This document shows, piece by piece, positions 21,665-34,443 of a stretch of 64,000 nt of DNA (position 1 is its first letter; every line of letters starts with the position of its first letter). The position numbers and the translations under genes were made by a program. Below the pieces are notes generated by a model, which worked only from the letters and a program-made list of their open reading frames with translations, did not search any database and was not told the origin of the DNA. Source of the stretch: Mesostigma viride (taxonomy: Eukaryota; Streptophyta; Mesostigmatophyceae; Mesostigmatales; Mesostigmataceae). Where the stretch lies: positions 1,566,343-1,630,342 of the forward strand of contig RPFO01000584.1 in the NCBI GenBank assembly GCA_009746045.1. Direction: 5' to 3'.

Positions 21665-22372
21665 TTGTGGCATTAATTAATTAATTAATTAAACTCGTGC
21701 TCCCGTTGGGGAGTCACGGAGCACCGAAGTGCTTTTAATCCCTGTGTGTGCACTACAGGAGAAAGGGCAGAGACCCCCAGTCTCCTTCATGCCAAAGGCA
21801 TGCCACAGCTGCAATCGGGCGCGGCTAGCTAAAAGGACAGGCTAACGATCCGGCAAACTGTGGGTGCAATAAGACCCATGTGAGCATATCATAGCAAGGA
21901 GCGTGGGCAAGTAATCTGAACATAGCCAGGGCGTAGCATGGCTGTACTAGGACTAGGCTAAGGCTATGGCTGGTTGTGTACCGTGCGTTGGCGGCACGTG
22001 ACTAGGTGTGTTGGCACAGCTAGGCAACATTCTAGGCATGGCTGCCTTAGCGGCAGTGACGCCAATGGTTACAAGCTAGGGCTATTGCTATTCTAGCCCG
22101 CTGGGGGCGTCCACATCTTGTGGTTGATCATCAGGTCCCCGCCCCTCCAGTACACCTTGGGCTTCGGGGGGTCCTGCTTATGGCGGAGGTATTCCGGCCA
22201 CAGGTCGCGTCGCTGCTGTTGCTGAGCGGGGGTGAGGTCGTCATCCAGCGTCCAGGTGAGGTCGTGCAACCGCTTGCGACGAGAGAGGAACCGCTGCTTA
22301 TCCTCAGGGGAGGAGAAGGTGAGTAGGACTGGTGGGGGAGCCGCCTTGTCCCGTGAGTGGGGAAGGCGCTGT
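21665..22372 (-). mobile_element. ORF1-only LINE, family 1, 5'-truncated copy
   Basis: This is almost identical to 16382-17090: the last 90 or so ORF1 codons (22372-22093, ending TPPAG), the whole 3' UTR, the double hairpin and a (TTAA)n tail at 21665-21682. High identity to the other copy suggests recent activity. Confidence 0.85.
22093..22372 (-). pseudogene. LINE ORF1 C-terminal fragment
   Basis: The frame reads RLPHSRDKAAPPPVLLTF, TWTLDDDLTPAQQQQ and VYWRGGDLMINHKMWTPP up to its stop, matching the end of the 291-residue ORF1. The upstream part is missing because of 5' truncation. Confidence 0.8.
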
Positions 22373-22394
22373 GGCATGCCTCTGCATGGCATGA

Positions 22395-23597
22395 AGGAGA
22401 ATTAATTAATTAATTAATAGACACGTGACTGCGTCACGTGAGCATAAGTCCTCAGTGGGAGGGGAACATGGGATGGGATGGATGGTATAAGCTATCTAGG
22501 TCCTAGTTACAGGGGTGTGGGCACCGCGGCCCGAATCGCTATGAATGCCATACTTGGTCACACGCGGAGCCCCCACAGGCTTGGGGGTGGTCTCCTTCAT
22601 CACTACTTGCCATCTATCCTTGCGCACCACCATCTGCCTCCATATTACAGACAAACCAGGAGGCTGCCCGGGGGTGAGCCCGTCACGTCTAGTGTAGCAC
22701 ATGTCCATGCCGAGTCTATCACGAAAAGTCCACTGGTGGCGGCCCTGCCGCGCGCGCGGCCGGGGGCACGCCAGGTGAGGACATATCGCCCAGGCTGGGC
22801 GGGCTTGGTGCCAGCTAGTCTATCTGATGTATCTACCTGATCTGTGCGGGCCAGGTGCCCGGCTAGGCCCAGGCGCCTGTGCCTAATAATGTGGGAAACA
22901 TAGGGCAAATCAGCGTACAAATCCTCATTACTAATGTGCAAACCAAAGGGGATGTTAAGGGCCTTACGCAGCATCTTGGTGACGGCGCCGTCGAGTCGTT
23001 GCTCCAGCTCCTGCATCAGTGTCCACGTCTCGGCGCCGTAGGTCAGGATCGTCAGAATGACGACCTTGAAGAGGTCACGCTTGACGATCCGGGGTAGGGC
23101 GGGGTTGCTCCACCAGCGGCGGTGGTCATGGAGGTGCGCCCACGCCATGCCGATCCGTGTCGTCATGTCGTCCTCGCAGTCGGGAAGCCAACTGCCGAGC
23201 AGCTTGAAGCGGCCTGTTCAAAGGAGGGTAGTTGACCTCGGCATCGTCTAAGAGGCGGAGTGTGGGTGGGGGCCCTGCCATGCCGAGGGCCAGGGCCTCC
23301 GTTTTGGGGCTGATTTCTAGACCAACCGCCCGAGCCTCGAGCGCCAGGCAGTCCAGCCAAAGTTGGGCAGACTCCGGCTTCTCGATGAGCGTGATGTCGT
23401 CGGCATAAATGAGGTCAGCTAGTAAATTCTGCTTGTTAGTCGGCCCCCCTTCCCCAAGCTCGTTCGTGATCGCTAGGCCAGGGGCACGGCCTGCAATGCT
23501 AGCAAAGCGAGCACGTGCCTGGCGCATAACATAATCCACTACAATAATAAACAGGTACGGCGACAGGACGCAACCCTGCCAGACGCCGGTCTGCATG
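22395..23597 (-). mobile_element. LINE with reverse transcriptase, 5'-truncated
   Basis: The minus strand holds the RT C-terminal half (23596-22645), a 3' UTR of about 230 bp, the perfect hairpin CACGTGAC-GCA-GTCACGTG and an (ATTA)n tail at 22400-22419. The 5' end abuts another copy of the same 3' UTR (23598-23715), so this region is a nest of insertions. Confidence 0.82.
22645..23596 (-). pseudogene. Non-LTR reverse transcriptase, C-terminal half, frameshifted
   Basis: The RT core is visible: GVWQGCVLSPYLFIIVVDYV, then YADDI (catalytic Asp pair), LEARAVGLEISPKTE, and after a frameshift at about 23205 the thumb/connection part ILTYGAETW and VSHIIRHRRLGLAGHLAR. Endonuclease and the first RT motifs are absent, so it is a dead 5'-truncated copy. 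The motif pattern is that of non-LTR (LINE) RTs. Confidence 0.88.
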
Positions 23598-23832
23598 GAA
23601 TGGATGGTATAAGCTATCTAGGTCCTAGTTACAGGGGTGTGGGCACCGCGGCCCGAATCGCTATATGAATGCCATACTTGGTCACACGCGGAGCCCCCAC
23701 AGGCTTGGGGGTGTTCAATTGAAGGAGAAAGGGGGTCTCTGCCCTTTCTTCCTGTAGTGCACACACAGGGATTAAAAGCACTTCGGTGCTCCGTGACTCC
23801 CCAACGGGAGCACAAGTTTAATTAATTAATTA
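23598..23832. mobile_element. Two LINE 3'-end fragments, opposite orientation
   Basis: 23598-23715 repeats the RT-element 3' UTR (as at 22473-22600, minus orientation). 23720-23832 is a family-1 3' end in plus orientation with GGATTAAAAGCAC-TTCG-GTGCT, CTCCC-CAAC-GGGAG and a (TTAA)n tail. Confidence 0.75.
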
Positions 23833-23921
23833 AGTCTGAAGCCCTGCTGTAAAGTCAATGCCATTTGGAAATGTGTACCTGATGACATGATGTGAATTAA
23901 AATCAAAGTAGAACATATCTC

Positions 23922-24001
23922 CAGATCGCGTTTTTCCGCGTTTTCCGCGGCCCGGCACTGAACGCAAATGGTTTTCACCTTTGCCGAGTGCCTGATCAGA
24001 A
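23922..24001 (-). repeat. GAAA-hairpin repeat, diverged copy
   Basis: The reverse complement of the 97-bp repeat at 62141-62237: CTGATCAGGCACTC, GGCAAAGGTGAAAACC and CCGCGGAAAACGCGG. It directly adjoins the 3' end of the family-2 LINE fragment at 24002-24175. Confidence 0.75.
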
Positions 24002-24175
24002 TATCTCCGTTGGGAGTATATATGCATGTAACACATATCCCTGAGAAGGGGCATATGGTTTTTTATACATTCTGAGCTACAACCTGCAGGTGGAGGAATG
24101 TAAACAGCCACCTGCTCTGGATGCACAAGGTGCACCTGCACCACCATGTATTCCAGCAACAAAATAAACGTTCGG
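24002..24175 (-). mobile_element. LINE family 2, 3'-end fragment
   Basis: On the minus strand GGTGCAGGTGCACC, ACCTGCAGGTTGTAG, CCCCTTCTCAGGGATATGTG and the terminal ACTCC-CAAC-GGAG hairpin match 34260-34410. Confidence 0.8.
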
Positions 24176-24605
24176 GCATGGGGTGGAAGATGATTTTGGG
24201 TACGCTAGAGCCAGGGCATGGCGTCTCAGCAAAGAGTGACTCTTTGCATAGGCAAAACATGGCCAAGTACTTAAACGCTAACATGATGTGAATGTCGTGA
24301 ACTAAATATTTATTTTATATTTTTTAAAAACATTATCTGCGAACAAAGAATTGAGAAACACAGGCTGAGCCAACAGCAGCAAGACGGAATCTAGTATTTG
24401 TGTTCTTTTGGAGGGACGCCATACACTCCCAAGATCAACGTCAGACTGGAGACACATAATACATTACGGTCCAGCACAGCTGGGCCGCCCGTTGAAATAT
24501 GCGGCGAGGATTAACATGTAGAGTAGACACACAATACTGCAGGGATATATGCAAATTCGTGGCCCCATATGCCGTTGTCATTATTGTTACTAATTGTACT
24601 ATTTG
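24176..24605. other. Downstream flank of ZIP gene
   Basis: A/T-rich sequence after the ZIP stop codon (minus strand). No further exon or repeat is recognised, and I do not see a TGTAA-type polyadenylation signal on the minus strand. Confidence 0.4.
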
Positions 24606-24983
24606 TCAATGGTCTGCGTGCGCGTCAGGGCCACAGTGCTTGTCATGAAGCGCGGTCAACCCTACAGCCACCGCACCCAGAATTATGAGGGAGAAACGCT
24701 TGGCCACGTGGCCAACGGCCATCCATTTTGTGTGGACCTCGCTGATCCGCATGAGCTCAGGGAAGATGTCAACAAGCGCCACAAAGATAAGGATTCCCTG
24801 CAGGGTTGGAATGACAGTGGCGTTCACATGTATCACATCCACAGAAAGAGTGTCAAACTACACAAGAACAAGAATAGCTCAGATTGCCAAAGAGCAGTTA
24901 TGTCCAAAAAAGGTCTAAGTGCATCTCCCCCCTTGCCCCCCAGCCCTTGCCTCGGAAACCCAACCACTCCCTTTCCCAACCCT

Positions 24984-25020
<37 letters not shown>

Positions 25021-28000
25021 CTTCCAATACCACTATTGCACATATGCATGCCTAGAAAAGAAGCTTTTGTTGAAATGTACGGTCTCAAACAGAAGCTTAG
25101 TACACTGACCCTGCAGATACCTAACATACGGGCAAGCAATCCACGCTAACAATCTGCAGTCAATTCTGTACGAAGTATAGATGTCATTGTAGAGCTGACC
25201 CGGCAAAGCCTGTTCCACAAACCATTAAGTATATGTATCGTGGGCTATTCAACTGGGAAACTAGGGCATTCGGCCAAGCTATTATCCTATTTCACACGTC
25301 CGGCCTCCTGGCCGTGTCGGCTTCCTCCTCGGCCATTTTGCCCTAGTTAAGTCTGGGGGGGTACTATGGCTCGGCTGGGTGCCAGGGCAGGGACACCTGG
25401 GGTGCCAGCAGGGCGAACCGAGCCATGCAACCCTCATGGCTGCATTGATAAGAATTAGAACTACCATCCATGCAGAGAGCGTAGCATGCATGAAAGCTTC
25501 TGGTGGCGGTAGCAGCTAGTGCTAATTGATAGTCCCGCCTTCCAAGAACATTTATTTCAGGATACAGGTAACCCAGGTATTTACCTGCAAGCTTCGCTTA
25601 CGCTCAAGCTCACATCTTCTGCGCTCCCTTGCAACTACCTAGATTTAAACGTTTCCCACAATACGTGAGGATGGCGCATCAAGAGCTATGACAAACTTTT
25701 TGAATCCCATTTTCACATGATTAATTCATCCGTGTTCCAGCTATTGACAGTGCCATATCAGATTCCGCCAAATATGGCGTAGTCGGTAGTACCCAGCCAA
25801 TTCCATGGAGCTATTCTCTAGTTTTTGTTCTCACAGAAAAGGTTTCATTTGCGACATTGTGTTCTTATTGCACACCATCGTTCAGAAAGGCTACAACCAA
25901 CCAACGTAAGAGTCATGTTACGCCAAGTCAAGATTTTTCGTACACAGCGATCACATATCTATGTCTCATTTACACACCCCAAATCACAAATTAGGCAAAT
26001 GATTTCCCGTTTAGCATACCATCAATTGTGTTTCCACTAAATGCCCCATAGATAGAGCACCCTTGTCCTACTAACCTCCATTTTGTTTTTTCTGCCCTAT
26101 TTTATAGTCACACCAAGGTTTAGTTGCTCTGCATGTTAGCCAGCCATAAATTTAAATGACCCAAGCAACACATTCCATCTCCATTCATTCCCATAATCCT
26201 AAACGACTCGATAAACGCGGATATGTATGACAAAGGCAGGCTCGAGCTACCAAGATCCGGCCGGATTTATTCCCGATTTCTGGCCTGCTCTGGTTATCTC
26301 ATTGATATCCTTGGTTCTTTGTCTTAATGCACGTTATCCCTCACACCAGGACCTGGTTCCCGATTCCAGCCGCCCCAAGGTTTGATTTTAATTGTTTCCT
26401 TTCTGTCTCATACACATTAATTAATTAACTAACTAAACTCGTGCTCCCGTTGGGGAGTCACGGAGCACCGGAGTGCTTTTAAGCCCTGTATGTGCACAAC
26501 AGGAAGAAAGGGCAGAGACCCCCTTTCTCCTTCATGCCAGAGGCATGCCACAGCAGCAATCGGACACGATAGACGTTCCGGCAAGTTCTGTGGGTGCAAT
26601 AAGATCCGTGTGAGCATATCATAACACGGAGCGTGGGCAAGTAAGCTAATCATGGCCAGAACGTAGCATGGCTGGCTGTATACAAGGTCTAAGCTAAGGC
26701 TATGGCTGGTTGTGTACCGTGCGTTAGCGGTGCACGTGACTAGGTATGGTGGCATGGCTAGGCAACCATTCTAGTAGTTGTCTCACTTCATTCTAGGCAT
26801 GGCTGCCATGGCGCGACAGTAAGTCATAAACATATGTGCTCTCCGCACCGTGCTCACTGCGGCATGTCGTCTCATGTAAGTTTTGCTTCACTTTTCTACT
26901 TACCATATACTATATCTCATTAATAATAATAATATTTCTGACATGTTTTTATTTCTAATACACTTGCCATTTCTTATTTATTTGTAGGTGTTCGTTCTCA
27001 TCTCCGTTCTCCTTATAATATCCCCTTCGCATATGTGTTTGTAATAACCTGGCCGAGCTAGCTTGAACATGAAGCATTGCACACTGTTGGGAGGGAGATC
27101 CAGTATGTACCATGGGCGCTCAAACTATATATGAACGAACTCCTTACCTGTATATAAGAACTCCTTACGCCCAACAGTGTGTCATCCTGCATTTTCAGAT
27201 TTGCTTCCCCGTTCCAGCCATGATCTCCATTCCACGCCATGGTTACACTACACACTTGCTTTCCTCATCTACTCTCTTCTACCCATTTACCCCTTGATTT
27301 CTCCGCCCTCCCCAGCTCTTCTCTCTATCATTCCATTCAGCTAGCCCAGGTAGCCTCGCGGCTGCCGTACTCTCGCGCCTCCCTTTACAGAAAAAGGGGA
27401 AAAAAAAATTAACGAGAAAAAAATAAAAAAGGTCCATGTCATGCAGGAAGTCAGCATGCCATGCGCCCGACAGCGGTCTCACTTATATAATAGCTAGAGC
27501 CTGACGTACCACACTGTACGAGGCAAGGACAGATTGGGCGGAAGACGAGATCTTGGCCGTCGCCAGGCCGACGATGGCGCCGAGGATGCAGCTCATGGCG
27601 GACGCCAGGTTCACGCCCAGAGCCGTCCACAGCGACAGCCCCGCGCGGCGCAACAGCACAAAGTCGCTGAGCTCTTGCGGTATCTCGTGGAGAACGATGG
27701 CGGCCGTCACGGCCCATCCGGCGGAGGTACCGCAGAGCTGCCCATCCGGCACGGCATGGCACGGCAAGATGGGGCCAATACGCAGAGGGATGTGACAAGG
27801 TTGACGAGTTGAGCGGTTGAGAATGTCACAAGCCCAGTCTTACAAGGTACATAAGAAACATATGCTACTTCGAGCTCTAATAATTCACTTATTGACCATC
27901 ATGAAATAGCCACCAAGCTCTCCTCCCCCTCCTCTCTTCCCCCTGCTCGCTGCCCCTCTCGCCACCCCCCCCTTCCCCCGAATGAAAACATGCATACATG

Positions 28001-29941
28001 CGTATACATGCACGTGGGCACGGGCATGACACGCAGAACAAAAACACAAATAGGCAGTTGCAAATTCCAGAGAACCATGTTGGTGCGCAAGAAAATTAAG
28101 TACAACTCAAGGATCAATGCTTGCCGTACATGTTCACGGCATCTATACGCGGTTGGGAGGTCTCTTGGGGTCATGGTTTGCAAGTGACCGGCTCGCTAAT
28201 ACTGCGAGTGACATGTTGACAACATGGGCGGCAGACAACCTTTGGCGAGTAAACAGCGGCAAACAACCTTTGGCAAGATTTTACATTGTTACGGCCAGAT
28301 GTCCAATAACAGAACCTAACTAAATAGGCTTGGACGTAACACAAGTAAGCAGCGGCAAACAACCTTTAGAGAGTAGTAGGAAGTAGTCGCCTAGCTGGGG
28401 AGTGGGGAGCATGGCAAGGGTTCATGAGAGGTAGTGAAACTAGTTAGAGGCGCCTATAGCGGGAACACGTGCGCCAGCCCACACCCGGGCTCACTCACCG
28501 AGAATGACACACCGATGACCAGCCCGTCCACCAGGTTGCACACCAGGTCACCCAGCAGGATGGCGAACGCGACGCTCTTCACCGAGACCATCCGCATCGT
28601 CATCCGGTGCTTAAGGCTGGGGCGATGCTCGTGTGTGTCGTCGTGAGAGTGGCACATAGTACCGACTGGTCCAGGCGCCTCCTGCCCCGCCTTGTCTTGC
28701 ACCTCGATGGCTGTCATCTTCTGGCCTGTCCCTGCTGGGAGGCTGTCCTCCCCGCCGTGGGTGACGCACTTTGCGCCCTCGTCCTCCTCCAGCAGCACGG
28801 GGTGGCCCATCGGCAGAGACGCCGGCTGCCTTGGGGCTGCCTTCTTCACGCCTTGCTTCTCGGGTGCCGTGAATACCGGGAGGTCAGCGCAAACAACGCC
28901 GCACTCGTGGGAATGGATTCCCATGCATGTCCGCACGCAACGCACGAGGGATTTTAGCAGGTACCCGGTCATGATGCCCCCCAGGACCGCGGTCCCCGTG
29001 CGCCAGGCAAACCGGCCATCCTTATCCCCTTCGGCGGCCTCGGGCAGCAAGTGCGTGAATATCAAGGAGATGATCGCGCCGACAGCCAGGGAGCTCATGT
29101 AGTCACTCGCATGGTGTAATGAATGCTGGGCAAAGTTGGTGACGCAGGTGAGCAAGATAACACCTACAAGGGAGATCAGGGAGATAAGAATGGAGGCCAG
29201 TATTGCAAGGCCCCACCGTTCAGAAACCGAGTTTTTCACGGAGTCTTCCTCCTCCTCCGGCTCTCCATGCCCTTCAGTTGGCTTGCAATGCCACGTGACA
29301 GGAATGCCCCCCGGAAACGTAAGGCTTACAGCACTATCGTCTAAGTGTTCACCTCCACGCCCGTCTCCATGGCCATCCCCATGACCGACTTCCTCTTCTG
29401 CATGCTCGTCACCATCACTCTTATCTGCAGGCTCCCGCTCGTACGCCTCATCCTCATGATGCTCGTCGCGGTGATGCTCGGCGGCGCACGCGTAGCTGCC
29501 TGTGCTGGTGGTTACAATCGCCTCGCCAGCAGACATCATGGCATCCCTGGTAGGCCTGCATTGAAGGAAATCCCAGGACACCCCCTCCATTTCCGTCGAG
29601 TCAAGCTTTTGATCGCCATCAATGTCACGCGACGATAGAAGTGAGGACGCATTCGGGCAAGCCGCACGCTCATCGGGACGTTTCAGGACGGCTACCATTA
29701 AGTGCTCGATCTCCCCCGCGTTCAGGAGGCCGTCCCCGTCCTTGTCATACGTGCTAACGATGTCACCGCTAGAAGCTGCGCATGAGGGTGTACTTACGCC
29801 GAGTAAGACTAGAGTCATGAACAGGCAACAGCCAGCTGCAAGCGATGGCCACGGCGCGGCTTGGCCGCAAAATATCTTTGGAGGTGACCGCAAGGCGGAC
29901 CGCGTCGCGTCGATGTTGCACATTCGCTTTGCTGCACGCAT
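24606..29941 (-). CDS. ZIP-family metal transporter with EF-hand loops, 3 exons
   Basis: Membrane importer of divalent metals (ZIP/SLC39 family). Exons on the minus strand: 29941-28499, 27737-27510, 24797-24606; phases are 0 and splice sites GT-AG, giving 620 residues. From the N-terminus: a hydrophobic signal-like segment (about 33-50), two EF-hand loops (DKDGDGLLNAGE at 66-77, DIDGDQKLDSTE at 106-117), and a His/Asp/Glu-rich stretch (about 155-205), all probably lumenal or extracellular. The ZIP domain follows, with ILISLISLVGVILL, a His-rich cytosolic loop (CHSHDDTHEHR), TM4 motif CNLVDGLVIG (usually HNxxDG) and TM5 motif HEIPQELSDF (usually HExPHE). The last exon gives FVALVDIFPEL and the final helix. 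Met 29941 is the first ATG in frame; Met at 29923 is an alternative. Intron 2 (2.7 kb) carries a LINE fragment. The metal carried cannot be read from the sequence. Confidence 0.9.
24988..25017. repeat. Poly-T tract in ZIP intron 2
   Basis: A run of about 29 T on the plus strand (poly-A on the transcribed strand), about 190 bp upstream of the last acceptor. The open frames through it are artefacts. Confidence 0.9.
26413..26825 (-). mobile_element. ORF1-only LINE family 1, 3' UTR copy inside ZIP intron 2
   Basis: It matches 16400-16800 and 21680-22090 on the minus strand, with AGCAC-TCCG-GTGCT, CTCCC-CAAC-GGGAG and an ATTAATTAATTAACTAACTAA tail. It is 5'-truncated before ORF1 and lies in the same orientation as the host gene. 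Confidence 0.85.
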
Positions 29942-32571
29942 TAGAATTCCTCGTGTTATCAATGTGCGAGTACTAGTGTTTATACCGATATATATGTTAT
30001 GGCGACATGCAGTACAGGCGATCGCGAAGTGCGCTGCAGCATGCAGATCACGTCCCGATGCAGACAGGAAAATTAGCGTTCTGCGGAAGCTTCAGGATGA
30101 CAGAAACGGTGCAGCAGATACTGCGAGCTCGTAAATTTCGGCGACTTGACTTTTTGCTGGAGTCAAGTTGAGCTTCGCCCAGGAATAATCTCAGCAAAAT
30201 TTGCGGAGACACAACGTCGATGCGTAGCTTAGTGTCGATCCGACGTGGGTGGGTAGGGCGAGGTGATCACCTGCGCCCGCCGGCCGCGTGCAATGCGGTG
30301 TTCCGCTGGCTGCTAGGACCTGAATCCCGTGCCATCGAGCAAATCTGTCAAAGCGCGGTCACGCTCGTCAGATGATGCACGGCGAAATTGAACGGCTAGA
30401 TTCTGCCGTCTTTGGGCAAAGCGACCTAAAACTGATGCTAACATAGGGGTTACCCGTTACACAAAGTCGACTGAACTAGGGTTGTACCGAATAGTGTTCC
30501 GAATACCGAATATCCCCCGAATACCGAACCGAACTGCTGCCCATGTGCGGCGTGGGACACAACAACAACAACAACAGCAACAACAACCGAACCGAACACC
30601 GAATTTGTTCAGTATACGGCGAACGCTCTGTCCGTCTGAACATAGGTATTCGGTATCGGTATCGGGAGGCAAGCTCTACTTCCGAACATGTTCGGTATCG
30701 AAATCGGGACACCCTACTATTCGACGAATATATTCGTAGTTCCGAATATCGAATAGCAGTACCCCTACTAGCGGGCGGCGCAGCCTCCAGCCTCCACTCA
30801 CCAGCTGGCGCGGTCATGCCTCCGCCGACGCAGAGTTAGGCCAACGCCCCAAAGCTGCATGCACTGTGCAGGGAAGGCAATTGTGCTCGTCTTAAGTATC
30901 AAGCAGTTGCCAGTTGCTGTTGGTGTTGCATGGTGAGGGTTGCAGATGTTATAGGAACAGCTGGTACAATGTTGCTATGCCGGCATGATGAAGTTACTCT
31001 TGCATTTTGTGTCCATGTGCCTCCAATGAACCGTCTCGCCACAATCATGACGGATGCTAGTGAGCACCCTCCACCCCGCTACTGCGGACCCCACTCGCCC
31101 CACTCCCCTGCCTGCACCCCACCCACAAATGTACATTACAGACATCCACATGCCGCTATCCATCCCCCCATGACTACGGACCACTCTCGATCGCCCCCAC
31201 GCGGCTGAGGTCGGTCCCCCACAATGACTGAACACCGCCGGTAACACCCGGCCCGCCGCCCTCCTCAGTCCCCAAACCATACGCTGCCCTCCTCCCGGCC
31301 AAACCATTCGCTGACCCACCCGACCATGATCCACCTTGAGTCCCCCTAACCAACCTATGCGACTACCACCCCTCCGTCGGTATTATGACCTCCACCACCT
31401 TCACAACCAACATCGCAAACCCCCCACTAACTCACTTTTAAACCACCCTACCGCCCCACAACGAGGTTCCCCTACACCGACCACTGCACTCACCCCCTCC
31501 GGGGCAACCAGCCAATTGTCCGCTCAACCAGAACTAACACTGCTGCACCGGCCAGCCGCCCACCGACAAGCCCGCCTACGTACCATAGGCAAGCCACCAA
31601 CGCAACCCAAGCATCCCCACCCCTTACACGAACCTGTGACCCGGCCCACGCACGAGCGAACCACATTGACAACTGCGTCCCACAACTACTACATAATCAA
31701 CCCCTAACAATGTCCCCCATGACACCTGCCAAAAGGGGGGGGGGGGGGGGTTCCCCCCCCCCCCCCCCCCCTCCCCCAACTGAACCAGCCACACACACAA
31801 CAATACCTCGGGCCGGTATTGTCGGTAGTCTAGCGACGCACCGGCTGTGACCGTCCTGACTGACCACGACCACAAGCCACCAACCAGACCCACGCCCCCA
31901 CCGACCCACCCCCACACTGACACGTCCAGGTACATACATCCTGCACCAATTAGCACTCGAGGAGACTACTGCCGTTCCGCGTTGCGGTTCCCGGCCATGA
32001 GGCGGAGGTCGGGGGCCACGTCGATGTGCATCGACGGGAAGTATCCATGCTGTATCTGGTAATGTGCTCTCCCATCTATGGGCACCACTCCATCGAGGCT
32101 ACTTGGCATGCGATCGATTGCTAGGATACATCTTGTTGTGAACTCGCGCGCATAGGTTTCCGATGATGCAACCGTCCATGTCCCAGTGCCCCGATAGTAC
32201 CACCGATACTAAATATATCCAGCCCTCGGCCACTACAGATTCTCTGCTGCCCTTGGGCGGCGTGGGACACAACATCATCAACAACAACAAGCCATCAAGT
32301 AACGTGCGTTGCATGTAACTTTCACGTTAAAACTTTCGTCCGACTCGGCGGACTGGAGCCCATTTTTGGAAGAACATCTAGTTAGTATTCGGCAAGTTAG
32401 TTGTCTCCTTGATCTAGTTAGTATTCGGCAATGACCACCCCACCCACCCTGCCGCGCCGCGCCCCGCCACGCCGCCGGCCCACCCCCCCGTTAGGACGTA
32501 CCCGCCACGCCGCCGGCCCACCCCCCGTTAGGAGCGAATAACCACCCAAGCAGATGCCCCTGCCCTATTAA
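29942..32571. other. Intergenic, low-complexity, ZIP upstream region
   Basis: No gene is recognised. 30480-30775 holds scattered CCGAATACCGAA and GGTATCGG words. 30541-30600 and 32245-32300 share GGCGTGGGACACAACA followed by (AAC)n-like ends, possibly 3' ends of another retroelement. 31050-31700 is strongly C/A-rich on the plus strand. The ZIP promoter should lie just above 29941, but no motif decides it. Confidence 0.45.
31735..31775. repeat. G-run facing C-run
   Basis: A run of about 16 G, then TT, then about 19 C, a near-perfect inverted repeat made only of homopolymers. Assembly error is possible. Confidence 0.8.
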
Positions 32572-34028
32572 CCCGCGTTTTTTAAATTAGAACGCGATAT
32601 ATTGCGTTGTAAGCTTTTTTTAGAACGCGTATAGCACCTAAGGAATTATTTTTTCATTGTCATGTATATACTTTCCTGAAAGCCCATAAATCAAAGGATT
32701 TTTTGAGCTACTCATGCAGACCTACAAAATGCTTATTCATTAGAGAGATACACTGGTTTGAATACAGGGGGGTCTGACCATGACCGCGATTTCTTGACCC
32801 TACTGGTCACAAGTCATGTGCTTATTCACAAATGGTTCATGAAAAAAATCTGGCTTCTTGCACGAGCTATGGGCAACATATGCAGCTAGAACATATGCAG
32901 GCCTGATCAGAACATATGCAGGCTCTGTTAAACAAAACTCAGGCCCATTGGGCCACTGGAGCTATTTTTCATTAGCATCACAATTACAACGCAGTACAAC
33001 GCAGTGGGAAACATGAGAGCCCTTCACAACATTACGCAACGACACGAGCCCCATAAACGGTGCCATAGTGAGCTTGGAGGGTCAAAACGTTGAAAATAGG
33101 TGTTGTATAAGTTATACAGCATCAAACATGCATCAAACATCATGACTGGATGACCTAATATGACAGAATCAGGCAGCCATAGCCAAAGCATCATCCACTC
33201 TCACAACGTGTTGAGCACATGCCTCGTGGGAACGGAGGTGCTGGGTTTTCATTCCATAACGCGTGCAATACTGAAAGAAAGAGGCGCGTGTAATGCAAGG
33301 CTTGGATAGGTTGAGTGATCCATGAGCTTACATGCAGGCAAAGATGACGCTGGAATGCATGCTAGCAAATGGTGGCAAGATGCTAACAACACATGATTAT
33401 ACACCATGATTATGGGCACCTAGCTGATCTTCTTGCACAATCAATGCAGTATAAACCATCAACATCCAATCCTGACACGTAGATATATGCACGGCTTGAC
33501 GACGTATACACTGCAACCTGCTATGGCTGACATGCAAGCAACGTCGAGTAGGATGGCGGTCTTAGAGAGGCTGGGCAGAGGTCGGTAGAAATAAGTGGAA
33601 AACTGGCAGAAACTATGTAGAAACACGATATACTTACGCCTGCAAGCACTATTGAGCCGGTGGCAGAGGCCATTTCCAGGAAAATACAGCATACCGTAGC
33701 AATATAGCCACGGTCACGCCTTACGCTATTTGCAGGCACCATCATGCCCGGAGCTAGGTACCCAATAAAAGTCTGCACAAATCTCGGTTTAGCCGAGAGT
33801 CCGGGCGTTCGGAATGAATAAACATATGTGTTAAGAAGTCGAAACACCATGGAAATACCAAGCATGGTGCCGCAGCAGACCCGAGTCTTGACGTAATAAT
33901 ATGTATGCCGGTTTCCAGGGTTTGATCCGCATGAAAGTTGGGTGAGAAACTGGAAAAAACTACGTTTCCTTTGCCCCAGTACCTCTTGAAACAAACTCGT
34001 AGAAACCTAATTATCAACCTTTGAACGC

Positions 34029-34443
34029 ATCATCATGGTATCTAGCCGCGCCCAGCCTACAATGGGACCTCCCATGGATGATGCATTAAGAATTGAGCCA
34101 TGCGATGCCTATGCAGGGAGTTACTCTCTGCTGAGATACCATGTGTACACCAGCTATAGCCTAGCCACATACTCTCCACCCCATATGTCATGCAGGCCTT
34201 CTAGGCCCTCTCCTCAAGCCCCCCCTGGGTGCCTGTGCTTGTTAAGTAGGCATGAACCATCGATCATGGCGGTGCAGGTGCACCTTGTGCACCCAGAGCA
34301 GGTGACAGTTGTACATCCTCCACCTGCAGGTTGTAGCCCTGATTGTATTACAAACCCATAGATGCCCCTTTCTCAGGGCTATGTGTTACATATGCTCCCA
34401 ACGGAGCTATGATTTTAATTAATTAATTAATTAATCATCATGG
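34029..34443 (+). mobile_element. LINE family 2 3'-end insertion with 10-bp target duplication
   Basis: The insert 34039-34433 is a 5'-truncated family-2 3' UTR ending with GCTCC-CAAC-GGAGC, CTATGATT and (TTAA)n. It is bounded by ATCATCATGG at 34029-34038 and again at 34434-34443. The sister transposon carries the empty site (reverse complement of 39190-39205), with one ATCATCATGG. Confidence 0.92.
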
